Part shown: piece by piece, positions 1-8,069 of the stretch | How the letters are laid out: each line of letters opens with the position of its first letter | How positions within the stretch are numbered: the first letter of the stretch is position 1 | NCBI GenBank assembly: GCA_025936825.1 | Contig: JAICSO010000018.1 | Location: 1 to 64,000 of the forward strand | Direction: 5' to 3' | Length of the DNA: 64,000 nt | Source: Terriglobales bacterium | Lineage (GTDB): Bacteria > Acidobacteriota > Terriglobia > Terriglobales > Acidobacteriaceae | Made by a program: the position numbers and the translations under genes | The notes under the pieces: model-generated | Databases searched by the model: none | What the model was told of the DNA's origin: nothing | What the model saw: the letters and a program-made list of their open reading frames with translations, nothing else

Positions 1-177
1 ATTCTAAAAGCGGTGATCGAACATCCGAAGGCGTTCATTCTTCCTCAGAAGCTGGACCGAGCAAGATTAGTGCAGATCGCAACGCCAACGAAGAAGGAGA
101 GCACTGCAGCGGCAGCTACGGTGAGCGATGTGCTTGACCGCATTAACTCTGCCCCTCCCGAACCGGCACTGGCCTGA
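1..177 (+). CDS. C-terminal end of an unidentified protein (partial)
   Basis: An open frame runs from the first base to a TGA at 175-177 and gives the last 58 residues of a protein whose start lies outside the window. The tail is rich in Ala, Pro, Lys and Thr (for example KKESTAAAATVSDVL), which looks like a flexible C-terminus. No domain is recognisable in this fragment. It converges on the receiver-like gene on the other strand. Real coding is likely because the composition is protein-like, but the function is unknown. Confidence 0.45.
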   Translation: MLKAVIEHPKAFILPQKLDRARLVQIATPTKKESTAAAATVSDVLDRINSAPPEPALA

Positions 178-262
178 CCGGCGGCGCGCGAAGCACCTGC
201 GGTTCTCAGGACGCCGACCGGGAATATTTTTTCTATTCACACACAGATTAGAGTTGGGCTGT

Positions 263-655
263 CTACCCTTGCAGGATGGTGCTGATGAGAGTCTCTGGCC
301 CCTCCACTCCATGGACAAACGCGTCGGCGGATTCTGGTTTTTCAATTTTCATATTCGCGATCGCAATGATTCGCCCGTCGGTGCACTTCTCGCGGAAAGC
401 TCTCGCAAGTCGATTCCTGACCGGCTGCGGGAGAGAGTAACAGACCAACAGCACACCGCAATCCATTCGACTGATCTGTTCTAACGCGGTGCTCTCATCT
501 TCGGTGCTCAGTACCTTGAATCCAGCGCTTTGGAGCACAGCATTTCTGAGCCAGAGCAGTTCGTGATCTCCTCTCACTGAAACGATTTTGTCGCCTTCGC
601 GCAAGGATGCACAACACAGTCGAAAAGAAGTTTTTTCGGGGTGAGGTCCCAGCAT
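263..655 (-). CDS. Receiver-like (pseudo-receiver) domain protein
   Basis: The protein has the alternating pattern of a CheY-type receiver domain: a first strand (KIVSVRGDHELLWLRNAV), a helix and second strand (SAGFKVLSTEDESTALEQI), a hydrophobic third strand (CGVLLVCYSLP) and a late strand (GRIIAIANM). At the end of the third strand, where receivers carry the phospho-acceptor Asp, this protein has Cys-Tyr. Phosphorylation at the usual place is therefore unlikely, and a protein-interaction or degenerate regulatory role is inferred. The start is uncertain: the first 25-30 residues before the domain do not look conserved, and a TTG or GTG nearer 604 could be the true start. The gene is monocistronic and convergent with the partial gene on its left. 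Confidence 0.6.
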   Translation of the reverse strand: MLGPHPEKTSFRLCCASLREGDKIVSVRGDHELLWLRNAVLQSAGFKVLSTEDESTALEQISRMDCGVLLVCYSLPQPVRNRLARAFREKCTDGRIIAIANMKIEKPESADAFVHGVEGPETLISTILQG

Positions 656-826
656 AGTGGGAAGCCACCTTTGCGGCCATACCCACAACGCTGTAGATCA
701 GGAGGAAAGAAAAGCGGGTACTCAGGACCCGCGTAGGGTCGGATAGCCCTGAACAAAACCCACGGCTAGACGAGAATCTGGGCGCCGGTGAATAACCTCT
801 CAGAAATAGGCCGCGCGTCTCGGCGT

Positions 827-844
827 CTGATCAATTTTGATCAG
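827..844. promoter_or_regulatory. Palindrome, candidate Crp/Fnr-family operator
   Basis: CTGATCAA-TT-TTGATCAG is a perfect inverted repeat with 8-bp arms and a 2-bp centre. It lies about 180 bp upstream of the glycosyltransferase gene. Near-identical sites occur at 8791-8806 and 11169-11186. The arm spacing and symmetry suit a dimeric helix-turn-helix regulator. The link to the Crp/Fnr protein of this window is inference. Confidence 0.5.
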
Positions 845-1023
845 TGTTCACAGCCGGAAACCCGGATACTGGACTGGAAGATCTCTGTAAAGGCTTCCTT
901 CGTTAAATAGACGCTGGTTTCCTTTGCCCGCCGCATTTTTCGACGCTGACGAGCCGCCCTGGTTCTGGAATCTTAAGCGCACCGACGCTTAGCGACCCCA
1001 AGGCGATCAGCGACCCAGGACAA

Positions 1024-3441
1024 ATGATGTCAACAAAAAAGACGGCAGCTTCGACGGGAATACTGGAATTCGTGAAGCGGCCCCCTGTGGCGTCCAGAAA
1101 AAGTCCTGGGGAAGCGATTCGCCCGCGGTCGAGCGCGGGCCTCCCGAGCCGAATCGCTGTGATTGGCAACTATCTTCCCCGGCAGTGTGGGATCGCCACC
1201 TTTACCACCGACTTATGCGAGGCAATTTCTGCGGAGTACGGATCGGCGCGTCTGTTCGCCGTTCCGGTCAACGACACGGAATCGGGGTACGCCTACCCAG
1301 AGCGAGTGAGACTCGCACTGCAGCAGGATGATTTGTCGTCGTACGAACAAGCCGCTGACTTTCTGAACTTCACGAATTTCGATCTGGTATGCCTGCAGCA
1401 CGAATACGGAATCTTTGGCGGACCGGCAGGCAGTCACATTTTGACCCTGCTTCGCCGACTGAAGATGCCGGTTATAACTACTCTCCATACGGTTCTGCGA
1501 GAGCCGAATCCTGATCAGCGGCGAGTGATGGAAGAGATTGCCGGTATATCGGACCGTCTCATCGTGATGAGCGAGCTCTCATCGCAGTTCTTACAAGAGA
1601 TCTTCAAAGTGCCGGGCAGCAAGATTGACATGGTTCCCCACGGGGTTCCTGATTTGCCATTCGTCGATCCCAATTTCTACAAAGATCGTTTCGGTGTGGA
1701 AGGAAAAGCAGTTTTACTAACATTTGGACTGCTCTCGCCGAATAAGGGAATCGAGAACGTGATAAAAGCGCTCCCGGAGATCCTCTCGAAACACAAGAAC
1801 GTCATTTACATCGTCGCTGGCGCGACCCATCCGCACATTCTGCGCCGTGACGGTGATGTCTACCGAGCCTACTTGCAGCATCTTGCGAAAGAAATGGGCG
1901 TGGAATCGCAGGTGCAATTTAACAACCGATTTGTAAGCCCCACCGAAATGGCGGCATTTATCGGCGCCGCGGACATCTACATCACACCCTACCGTTTTGA
2001 AGCACAAGTTGTTTCCGGGACACTTGCTTATGCCTTGGGGGCAGGCAAAGCGATCATCTCGACTCCGTACTGGCACGCGATCGAGTTGCTGGACGATCGC
2101 CGGGGAGCGTTGGTGCCCTTTCAAGATTCAGAGGCGATTGCACGCAGAGCCGTCGAGCTGTTGGACACTCCCGCGATCCGGCATGGCATGCGCAAACGCG
2201 CCTACATTTATGCGCGCGACATGGTCTGGAAGCGTGTAGCGCAAGGGTACATGGCCAGTTTTGCGCAAGCCCGGAGCGATCGCTCCCTCCGGCCGCGGGC
2301 AATGTTTGCGGACGAATCAGCGGAGAAACATCTCGACCTACTGCCGACACTCAACCTGGACCACCTGCACCGGTTGACCGACGATACCGGCATGCTCCAG
2401 CATGCAACTTTCGCTGTGCCCAATTGCAGTGAGGGATACACCACCGACGATAACGCCCGCGCTCTGGTTTTGGCCGTCATGGTCGAACAGCAAGGGGAAG
2501 TGGAGTCAAAAGGAATCGACAAACTCACGTCGCGATACATGGCCTTTCTCGGCCATGCCTTCAATCCGGAAAACAACAGGTTCAGAAATTTTCTGACCTA
2601 CGCTCGCCAATGGACGGAGGCAACAGGTTCCGAAGATTCGCATGGGCGGGCGCTGTGGGCGCTGGGTACGGTTCTTGGCCGCTCGCGCAATGAGGCGCTT
2701 CGCGGTGCCGCTGGACGCCTGTTCGAGAATGCCGCCCCGGCTGTCCTTACTTTCAGCAGTCCCCGCGCGTGGGCATTCGCCCTACTTGGTATTCAGGAGT
2801 ACCTCAACCGTTTTCCAGCGGACCGGAACGCACAACACACGCGTTCGGCACTGGCTAACCGGCTCCTCGAACTTTATTTTTCGAATCAATCTCCGGAATG
2901 GAACTGGTTTGAAGATGTGCTGGCGTATTCAAACGCCAGACTGTCACATGCGGTGTTGCTTGCCGGCCGGAGCAGTTCGGATGCGAGCATGATCTCGGCG
3001 GGATTGGGAACACTCAGTTGGCTGTGCGAAGCTCAGCGTTCTCCGAATAGTGATCACTTTGTGCCGATCGGCTCGCAAGGCTTCTATCGGCGAGGACAAG
3101 ACAAGGCGCGCTTCGATCAACAGCCTCTCGAAGCCGGAGGTGCCGTATCCGCGTGCCTTGAAGCCTACCGCGCGACCGGGGAAGCTCGTTGGCTTCGCGA
3201 AGCGTGGTCTGCGTTTAACTGGTTCCTGGGCAAAAACGATCTGGAAATTGCCCTGTATGATCCCGCGACTGGCGGCTGCCGAGACGGCCTGCATCCGGAA
3301 CGCGTAAACCAAAACCAGGGAGCAGAGTCGACTTTAGCGTTCCTGATGGCGCTGGTCGAGATGCGTTCGCTGCAACCGCAACCTGGGGTCGACTTGTTTG
3401 CCGTTCGCGCCGATGAAGGCCTGATTGCTATTCATGAGTAA
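1024..3441 (+). CDS. GT4-type glycosyltransferase with C-terminal alpha-helical domain
   Basis: Residues about 40-420 form a GT-B glycosyltransferase. The N-terminal Rossmann half opens with RIAVIGNYLPRQCGIATFT. The C-terminal half carries LLTFGLLSPNKGIENVIKAL and the donor-binding region with YITPYRFEAQVVSGTLAYALG, as in family 4 enzymes using nucleotide sugars. Residues about 440-800 form a second, mostly helical domain (starting near LDHLHRLTDDTGMLQHA) that resembles an alpha/alpha toroid. The start is the ATG at 1024, with AGGA just upstream. A GH130 phosphorylase gene follows after 6 bp, so the two are probably one operon handling a mannose- or glucose-containing glycan. The exact sugar cannot be read from sequence. 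No signal peptide or membrane segment is seen, so it is probably cytoplasmic. Confidence 0.85.
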   Translation: MMSTKKTAASTGILEFVKRPPVASRKSPGEAIRPRSSAGLPSRIAVIGNYLPRQCGIATFTTDLCEAISAEYGSARLFAVPVNDTESGYAYPERVRLALQQDDLSSYEQAADFLNFTNFDLVCLQHEYGIFGGPAGSHILTLLRRLKMPVITTLHTVLREPNPDQRRVMEEIAGISDRLIVMSELSSQFLQEIFKVPGSKIDMVPHGVPDLPFVDPNFYKDRFGVEGKAVLLTFGLLSPNKGIENVIKALPEILSKHKNVIYIVAGATHPHILRRDGDVYRAYLQHLAKEMGVESQVQFNNRFVSPTEMAAFIGAADIYITPYRFEAQVVSGTLAYALGAGKAIISTPYWHAIELLDDRRGALVPFQDSEAIARRAVELLDTPAIRHGMRKRAYIYARDMVWKRVAQGYMASFAQARSDRSLRPRAMFADESAEKHLDLLPTLNLDHLHRLTDDTGMLQHATFAVPNCSEGYTTDDNARALVLAVMVEQQGEVESKGIDKLTSRYMAFLGHAFNPENNRFRNFLTYARQWTEATGSEDSHGRALWALGTVLGRSRNEALRGAAGRLFENAAPAVLTFSSPRAWAFALLGIQEYLNRFPADRNAQHTRSALANRLLELYFSNQSPEWNWFEDVLAYSNARLSHAVLLAGRSSSDASMISAGLGTLSWLCEAQRSPNSDHFVPIGSQGFYRRGQDKARFDQQPLEAGGAVSACLEAYRATGEARWLREAWSAFNWFLGKNDLEIALYDPATGGCRDGLHPERVNQNQGAESTLAFLMALVEMRSLQPQPGVDLFAVRADEGLIAIHE

Positions 3442-3447
3442 AAACCT

Positions 3448-4431
3448 ATGAGCGTTGCTGTTACCGTCCGCCCCGAATCGTTGCTTCTACGGCATCCTTC
3501 CAACCCGATCTTAAGCAGCAAGGATTGGCCCTATTCCATCAACAGTGTCTTCAATGCGGGAGCAACGCTGATGCCGGATGGCTCGACGTTGCTGCTCTGT
3601 CGCGTGGAAGACCGTCGCGGGTTGTCGCATCTTTGTGCGGCTCGATCTCGCAACGGCGTGGATCATTGGCAGATCGATCCTCAGCCGACGTTGATGCCCA
3701 ATCCGCAGGAATATCCCGAGGAGATTTGGGGCATCGAAGATCCTCGCCTAACCTTTGTTCCCGAGCTACAGCAATTCGCGGTGACTTACACGTCCTATTC
3801 CCGCGGCGGGCCGGGAGTGTCTCTGGCACTGACCAAAGACTTTCGGGCTTTTGAGCGATATGGCGTGATCATGCCGCCCGATGACAAAGATTCAGCGCTG
3901 CTGCCACGGAAAATCGGCGGTTATTGGGCTCTCATCCATCGGCCTATGACGCCGCTTGGCTCGCACATGTGGATTTCCTACTCCCCCGACCTACGCCATT
4001 GGGGGCGGCACAGACTCATGCTGGAGGCGCGGCGTGGCGCCTGGTGGGATGCAAACAAGATTGGGTTGTCGCCTCCGCCGATCGAGACTTCCAGAGGTTG
4101 GCTGGTGCTCTACCACGGAGTCCGGCATACGCCCTCCGGTTGTCTTTACCGGCTCGGCTTGGCCCTGTTCGATCTCGAGAATCCGGAAAAATGCCTGCTC
4201 CGCGGCGATTCGTGGATCTTCGGTCCCGAGGCGGAGTACGAGCGCAATGGTGATGTCAACGACGTAGTGTTCCCCTGCGGGTACACCATGAATGCCGATA
4301 AAGACACTCTCAATATCTACTACGGCGCGGCTGACAGTTCGATTGCCCTGGCCCGCGCTAGCGTAAACGCGCTTTTGACTTGGCTCGACGCCAATGGAGG
4401 TTTTGAACGAAGGCGAGATCAGGACCGATGA
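3448..4431 (+). CDS. GH130 family glycoside phosphorylase/hydrolase
   Basis: This 327-residue protein has the single five-bladed beta-propeller layout of GH130. Typical motifs are NPILSSKDWPYSINSVFNAG near the N-terminus, EEIWGIEDPRLTF in the middle and GWLVLYHGV with NDVVFPCG later. GH130 members phosphorolyse or hydrolyse beta-mannosides and related oligosaccharides. The acidic residue of the GIEDPR segment is the usual catalytic-acid region. The gene begins 6 bp after the glycosyltransferase stop, so the two enzymes are almost certainly co-expressed, one building and the other trimming or recycling a glycan. Its 3' end overlaps the start of a zinc-ribbon gene. Substrate specificity is not determined. 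Confidence 0.88.
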   Translation: MSVAVTVRPESLLLRHPSNPILSSKDWPYSINSVFNAGATLMPDGSTLLLCRVEDRRGLSHLCAARSRNGVDHWQIDPQPTLMPNPQEYPEEIWGIEDPRLTFVPELQQFAVTYTSYSRGGPGVSLALTKDFRAFERYGVIMPPDDKDSALLPRKIGGYWALIHRPMTPLGSHMWISYSPDLRHWGRHRLMLEARRGAWWDANKIGLSPPPIETSRGWLVLYHGVRHTPSGCLYRLGLALFDLENPEKCLLRGDSWIFGPEAEYERNGDVNDVVFPCGYTMNADKDTLNIYYGAADSSIALARASVNALLTWLDANGGFERRRDQDR

Positions 4432-4621
4432 ACCCACTGCATTGGATGATGCAGTTTGCCTCGAGTGTCATCATCGTCACAGAAGCCGCGTATTCACGAT
4501 CAACGAGCAAACGTATAAGGTTTGCACGGATTGCGGGCACGAATTCAGATTGCCAGATGCTTCACTGGGTACCAGCATTGATGAGGACGTTCGGATGCAT
4601 TTAAAGCCTCCTACGGTTTAG
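4394..4621 (+). CDS. Small zinc-ribbon protein
   Basis: This 75-residue protein has two CxxC knuckles (CLEC near residue 23 and CTDC near residue 43) separated by a beta-hairpin-like stretch, the arrangement of a zinc ribbon. It starts at an ATG inside the last codons of the GH130 gene (38-bp overlap), which suggests translational coupling. Its target is unknown. A similar two-knuckle protein is encoded at 10567. Confidence 0.6.
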   Translation: MEVLNEGEIRTDEPTALDDAVCLECHHRHRSRVFTINEQTYKVCTDCGHEFRLPDASLGTSIDEDVRMHLKPPTV

Positions 4622-4688
4622 GAATGTTTTGATGTTTTGATTCGCGACTGTGCGGTCCCAACCGCATGTCCTCACGGGTGGAGGAACG

Positions 4689-4859
4689 ATGACAGGGAAA
4701 CAATGGACTGTTAAAGACTTGCTGGAAGCTCTGAAACGGGTTCCCTTAGACGCAAAGGTCTATTACGAGATGGGTCCGAATGGGCCGGGAACGATTGGAA
4801 AAGCGCAGTACGTCAGGGTGTGGGGCGACGACGAGATGGGAGTGCTTCTGGACAGGTAG
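4689..4859 (+). CDS. Small hypothetical protein
   Basis: The frame is open from 4650, but the ATG at 4689 is preceded at good spacing by GTGGAGGAACG, a strong ribosome-binding site, and is taken as the start. The 56-residue product begins MTGKQWTVKDLLEALKRV and continues with VYYEMGPNGPGTIGKAQYV. This resembles small conserved bacterial proteins with an N-terminal helix and a beta-rich tail. No function can be assigned. Confidence 0.55.
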   Translation: MTGKQWTVKDLLEALKRVPLDAKVYYEMGPNGPGTIGKAQYVRVWGDDEMGVLLDR

Positions 4860-4991
4860 CGGTTCCCTTCTACCAAACGAAATCCAGCACCCGCTGCAGA
4901 GCTCGCAAGACAGGCTCAACGAAAAACTCGTACAGCAGGGTTCTTAGTGGGTGGTCCATTAGAAGGTCGCTTTTTCCTGCACGCAAAAAAG

Positions 4992-5153
4992 CTATTTGCG
5001 AGAATCTGAAGCCCAGAGTTGGAGTTTGCGGCCCTCTGCATCGGGGTGGCGTTTCTGCAGCCACATCAGCCGACGGTCGGCGACTGTTAGTTTCCAGCTG
5101 GGAGTTATCGGTTCCATCTTCGACCGCTGTGTGCTCTCCAGTCGCGCCATCAT
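4992..5153 (-). CDS. Small basic hypothetical protein, ATGA-coupled
   Basis: This 53-codon frame starts at ATGATG, whose first ATG overlaps the TGA of the upstream small gene (ATGA arrangement), and ends at a TAG at 4992-4994. The product begins MMARLESTQRSKMEPITP and contains a Trp/Arg-rich middle (SWKLTVADRRLMWLQKRH). The coupling and amphipathic composition suggest a real gene. A longer overlapping frame on the same strand (4870-5304) looks less protein-like. Confidence 0.4.
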   Translation of the reverse strand: MMARLESTQRSKMEPITPSWKLTVADRRLMWLQKRHPDAEGRKLQLWASDSRK

Positions 5154-5350
5154 GAGGTTTCCTCGCTCTTCGACTCAACTTCCTCTTCTTCTTTTGAGTA
5201 CCCGGTGGCGTCGTCAACGCTATGGCTTTGGTTGGAACCGGCTTCGTTTCCGGTTTGCGAAGAGTTGACATTCTTGATAACGCGCCAATCATCGACTTTT
5301 CCAAGCAGAGGGGCGGTGCCTGCGGATGGATCTTTCTTATCAGGAGCCAT
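5150..5350 (-). CDS. Small acidic hypothetical protein
   Basis: The ATG at 5350 is preceded by AAAGGATGAGATT, a usable ribosome-binding site, so it is preferred over the in-frame upstream start at 5416. The 66-residue product starts MAPDKKDPSAG, has a short conserved-looking core (LLGKVDDWRVIKNV) and ends in a Glu-rich tail. It is likely disordered. Its stop overlaps the start of the next small gene by ATGA, implying a two-gene unit. Function unknown. Confidence 0.5.
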   Translation of the reverse strand: MAPDKKDPSAGTAPLLGKVDDWRVIKNVNSSQTGNEAGSNQSHSVDDATGYSKEEEEVESKSEETS

Positions 5351-5598
5351 AAATCTCATCCTTTCAAACTGGTGCTGAGAGAAGTGTAAGGAATTCCAGG
5401 TGCGGAATCTGGTCAAAACCGCTCAGACGGACAAATGGAGACCCCTCTAAGCCGCGCAGCCGGTCGCGTCGCGGCGGTCAATATTGCTCAGTAATTTGAG
5501 AGTCACAGTCTCGATACTAGAAACGGATCGCACCAGGCAGGCGATGGTCCAGGAGAGTTCGGTTTCATGCGCTCCACCGGCGAACGGTCTGGAGGATT

Positions 5599-5775
5599 AT
5601 GAGTATCTACATGGTGGCATCCTTGGTTCTAATGCTTGTGTGGTTTCTTGGCTGGATTGTCTTTCGTGTGAATAGCGGACTGATTCATATTCTTCTTTGT
5701 GCCGCGCTGGTCTCATTCGTCTTGTACTTCTTCCGCGGCAGACATCCGGAAGCGGACCTGCGCATCAATCGCTGA
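5599..5775 (+). CDS. Small two-helix membrane protein, lmo0937-like
   Basis: A 58-residue ORF starts at ATG 5599 with GGAGG at 5591-5595. The product has two hydrophobic segments (VASLVLMLVWFLGWIVF and LIHILLCAALVSFVLYFF) joined by a short loop RVNSG, ending in a basic tail. The pattern, with Gly-X-Ile-His-Ile-Leu-Leu opening the second helix, matches the tiny lmo0937-type membrane proteins common in Acidobacteriota. Role unknown. Confidence 0.65.
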   Translation: MSIYMVASLVLMLVWFLGWIVFRVNSGLIHILLCAALVSFVLYFFRGRHPEADLRINR

Positions 5776-5843
5776 CAGCTGATCACCGAGATGTTGATTG
5801 GCTGCTTGAACTATTTGCGCCACCAGGTCCGACGGGAGAAACT

Positions 5844-5966
5844 ATGACCCCGCAATCCACAACTCAAGCAGCTAAACGGCAGAGGTTTGATCCCTGGTTC
5901 GGATTGAGCTTAGGGATGGTACTGATATCCGGGGCAGGATTGTTCTATATGTTCATGTATCGCTAA
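5844..5966 (+). CDS. Single-span small membrane protein
   Basis: The ATG at 5844 follows GGGAG at good spacing. The 40-residue product has a polar N-terminus (MTPQSTTQAAKRQRFDPW) and one hydrophobic helix (FGLSLGMVLISGAGLFYMFM). It follows another tiny membrane protein by 68 bp and may share its transcript. Function unknown. Confidence 0.5.
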   Translation: MTPQSTTQAAKRQRFDPWFGLSLGMVLISGAGLFYMFMYR

Positions 5967-6042
5967 CAGCGTGAACTAATGAACGCATGCTCGTCTTGCA
6001 TTGATCACCGCGGAAGCTGCCTAGATACGTTATGCTGACCAG

Positions 6043-6309
6043 ATGGATCATCTATTGGTGCTGCGGGACAAGATCGGACGTCCGCGAGAAGAGATCCCTG
6101 CTATCCAGAACCTGAATGAGCAGTTTCGGCGTGACGGCGTGAATGGAGCCCAGGTTCAAGTCGCTCACGGAAAAAGAATGGAACGCTTGCAAGCAATCCA
6201 GCAGGAGCTTGTTCAACTCGCAGACCTGGGTCGCAAAGTTGTCTCGACAGACCAAATGAGAGAAAAACACCGCACTCGCCTGCATCTGGTCAACAAACGA
6301 GCGTCGTAG
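6043..6309 (+). CDS. Hypothetical coiled-coil protein
   Basis: This 88-residue protein is highly charged and helical. Regularly spaced hydrophobic residues (MDHLLVLRDKIG and MERLQAIQQELVQLADLG) predict a short coiled coil. No catalytic motif or membrane segment is seen. It converges on the rpsU remnant. Coding is likely from composition, but the family is not recognised. Confidence 0.5.
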   Translation: MDHLLVLRDKIGRPREEIPAIQNLNEQFRRDGVNGAQVQVAHGKRMERLQAIQQELVQLADLGRKVVSTDQMREKHRTRLHLVNKRAS

Positions 6310-6336
6310 CTGTCGTCTGCATTCCCAGCGGGCAAC

Positions 6337-6533
6337 TCAGTCCTGATCCCTACGGACCTTTTCGCGGGCATGCTTTCGCGCCAGGGCTTCCTTCAAGCGG
6401 CGCTTCGCATCGGGCTCAGGTAATAGGAGTGGCGCTTTACTTCCTTGATAATGTCCTCCGTCTGGACTTTGCGCTTGAACCGCCGCAGGGCACTCTCGAT
6501 AGACTCACCTTCCTGCAATCGAACCTCTGCCAA
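6337..6533 (-). pseudogene. rpsU: Ribosomal protein S21 gene with a one-base frameshift
   Basis: Reading from a TTG at 6533, with AGAGG seven bases upstream, the frame gives AEVRLQEGESIESALRRFKR and then VQTEDIIKEVKRHSYYL, the classic S21 sequence. After codon 40 the frame runs into a TGA at 6395-6393. Shifting by one base near 6411-6416 restores the normal S21 tail (KRRLKEALARKHAREKVRRD) and a TGA at 6339-6337. The whole interval is 197 bp, one base short of the 65 codons plus stop expected. Either the copy is inactivated or a base was lost in sequencing. Without the shift the product would be 46 residues, lacking the basic rRNA-binding tail. Acidobacteriota often carry more than one rpsU, so loss of this copy could be tolerated. 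Confidence 0.85.
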
Positions 6534-6670
6534 ATCATGACCTCTAAACTAACACTCATCAAGCTTTCGCTATTCGGACCGAACATCCTTCAGTTGTTCC
6601 CGTCCAGCCCGAAATGGTGAAGCACTGCGTGCAGGACTATCTGGCAGACTCGCACATCCATCTCTCCGGC

Positions 6671-6883
6671 TTACCTGCTGGCGGATATGTTTTCGAGGTA
6701 AGTGTCACCCTTGGTTACACCCATCACCTCAGCCTTGGCTTCCAGCCAGTCGTCGAGAGCGTGCCCGTGTGCATACCCTTTTTTTTTGTACAGTTGATAA
6801 GCTCGGTTGCGAACTCTGTCTTCCAGTTCGGCGAAGCCCACCTTCCCGAAATCGGGGTGGGTGGGACTCAATCGAAGTTGCAT
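6671..6883 (-). CDS. DUF2934 family protein
   Basis: The product contains the DUF2934 signature: a helix starting VRNRAYQLYKKKG followed by HALDDWLEAKAEV. These small domains are abundant in Acidobacteriota and of unknown role. The start is taken as the ATG at 6883, preceded by GACGAGGTGGAAATC. A GTG three codons earlier is the longest possible start. The 70-residue protein is basic and probably soluble. Confidence 0.8.
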   Translation of the reverse strand: MQLRLSPTHPDFGKVGFAELEDRVRNRAYQLYKKKGYAHGHALDDWLEAKAEVMGVTKGDTYLENISASR

Positions 6884-6892
6884 GATTTCCAC

Positions 6893-7224
6893 CTCGTCTT
6901 TCCTGTTGTTGCACTAGTTCCTTAACCTTATTCGTGCCTAAAAACCCATACCTTCTTGCTGATATCGGTGGGGACCTAAGGCGGTGCTCGCTGGAGCTAC
7001 TTGCCGAACACTCCCTTGACCCTACGCTGAATCGAGACTGCGTTCAATGCCCGATAATGCGGCAAAAGCTGTCGGCGAGATGCGCACCAAATGGAGGCAG
7101 TGCCAGCCGAAACTGCACCTCCAGGCAATGCCATGATTGGAGAATAACCACCCACCGACCTCGACGTAGAATTACCTGTTTTATTGGCGTTTGCCGAATG
7201 GCGAATTGATACACTAAGGGTGCT
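6893..7224. other. Intergenic stretch without a supported gene
   Basis: Several overlapping short frames exist but none has both a ribosome-binding site and protein-like composition. A TACACT hexamer at about 7209-7214, upstream of the 7225 gene, could be a -10 element, but no well-spaced -35 is obvious. Confidence 0.4.
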
Positions 7225-7521
7225 ATGAAAGGTGTCGAGTTCTTGCGCACCGAACTTCGGGTTGGTCTCACCGCGTCAAAATTGCGCAGACTGCCAAAGA
7301 TGAAGCCAAGGCGGAATCGACATCGTAGAAACGCCCAAGAAGCCTATGAAGCGATTTTGCGTTTTCTCCCCAAGTTGACGCTCACTTCAAGGGAGGGCGA
7401 CGAGGTGCAATCCGACTTGGCCACGCTTAAAGCTGAACTTCAGAAACTAAGCGGAGGCAGAGCAGATGAAGGGTACAGCCGTTTAAAATTCGGGTTGAGG
7501 ACAGCCCATTACAGTCATTAA
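7225..7521 (+). CDS. Hypothetical basic protein
   Basis: This 98-residue ORF starts at ATG 7225. It has a basic N-terminal half (KMKPRRNRHRRNAQEAYEAI) and an amphipathic C-terminal half (DEVQSDLATLKAELQKLSG) that could form a helix or coiled coil. It is convergent with the 7536-7748 gene. No domain is recognised. Moderate support from composition only. Confidence 0.45.
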   Translation: MKGVEFLRTELRVGLTASKLRRLPKMKPRRNRHRRNAQEAYEAILRFLPKLTLTSREGDEVQSDLATLKAELQKLSGGRADEGYSRLKFGLRTAHYSH

Positions 7522-7535
7522 CTTCGTTCCCACAA

Positions 7536-7748
7536 TCATATTTTTCGATCTCTCCGCAAATTCGCCCGGGCCTCAGCTAGCGTCTTCTTTAGAACGTCCA
7601 TTCTAGCTCGAAGTTCTTTTCTCATTTCTTGCGACTTGCGCCGCAGTTCCCGCGCGCGTTGAAGATTATCGGTTCGCTCTCGGGATGCTCCCGGTGGAAG
7701 CTGTACGCAATGCAAAATCCAGGCATCCAGTTCCTCCGAGTGAGCCAC
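7536..7748 (-). CDS. Hypothetical Arg-rich helical protein
   Basis: This 70-residue protein begins MAHSEELDAWILHCVQLPPG and continues as an almost uninterrupted Arg/Lys/Glu-rich helix (ARELRRKSQEMRKELRARMD), predicted to be a coiled coil. No motif is known. The composition is protein-like and the overlapping frames are poorer. Confidence 0.45.
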   Translation of the reverse strand: MAHSEELDAWILHCVQLPPGASRERTDNLQRARELRRKSQEMRKELRARMDVLKKTLAEARANLRRDRKI

Positions 7749-8069
7749 GACCGGACTGCGCCGAGTGTGGCGGGGATGACAATACTCTTTTTGGCGACGG
7801 AATGGTGACCTAAATAGTGCTCTGGGTCGTCATGAGGATCCTGCCCTGACACTGTCCTTTGCCCCCGGTCGGCAGTGGGTCGCAGATCACACGAATCATT
7901 GGGAATTGCTGAGTCAGCCTGCCGTCTACGCACAAATCAAGTATTGGATGTCATCCCCGGGCAAGGTTTCTCCGAGATCTCGCATAGCGAACGCCTGAAG
8001 AGACAGCCGTTTAAATCCCAGGCCAGCCCGGGCTTACGCCGATGCCCGCCTCTTGGGACTAAACTGGTA

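Noticed and set aside
4870-5304. 144-aa minus-strand ORF overlapping two tiny genes
   Set aside because: It lacks a ribosome-binding site and has lower protein-like character than the ATGA-coupled pair in the other frames.
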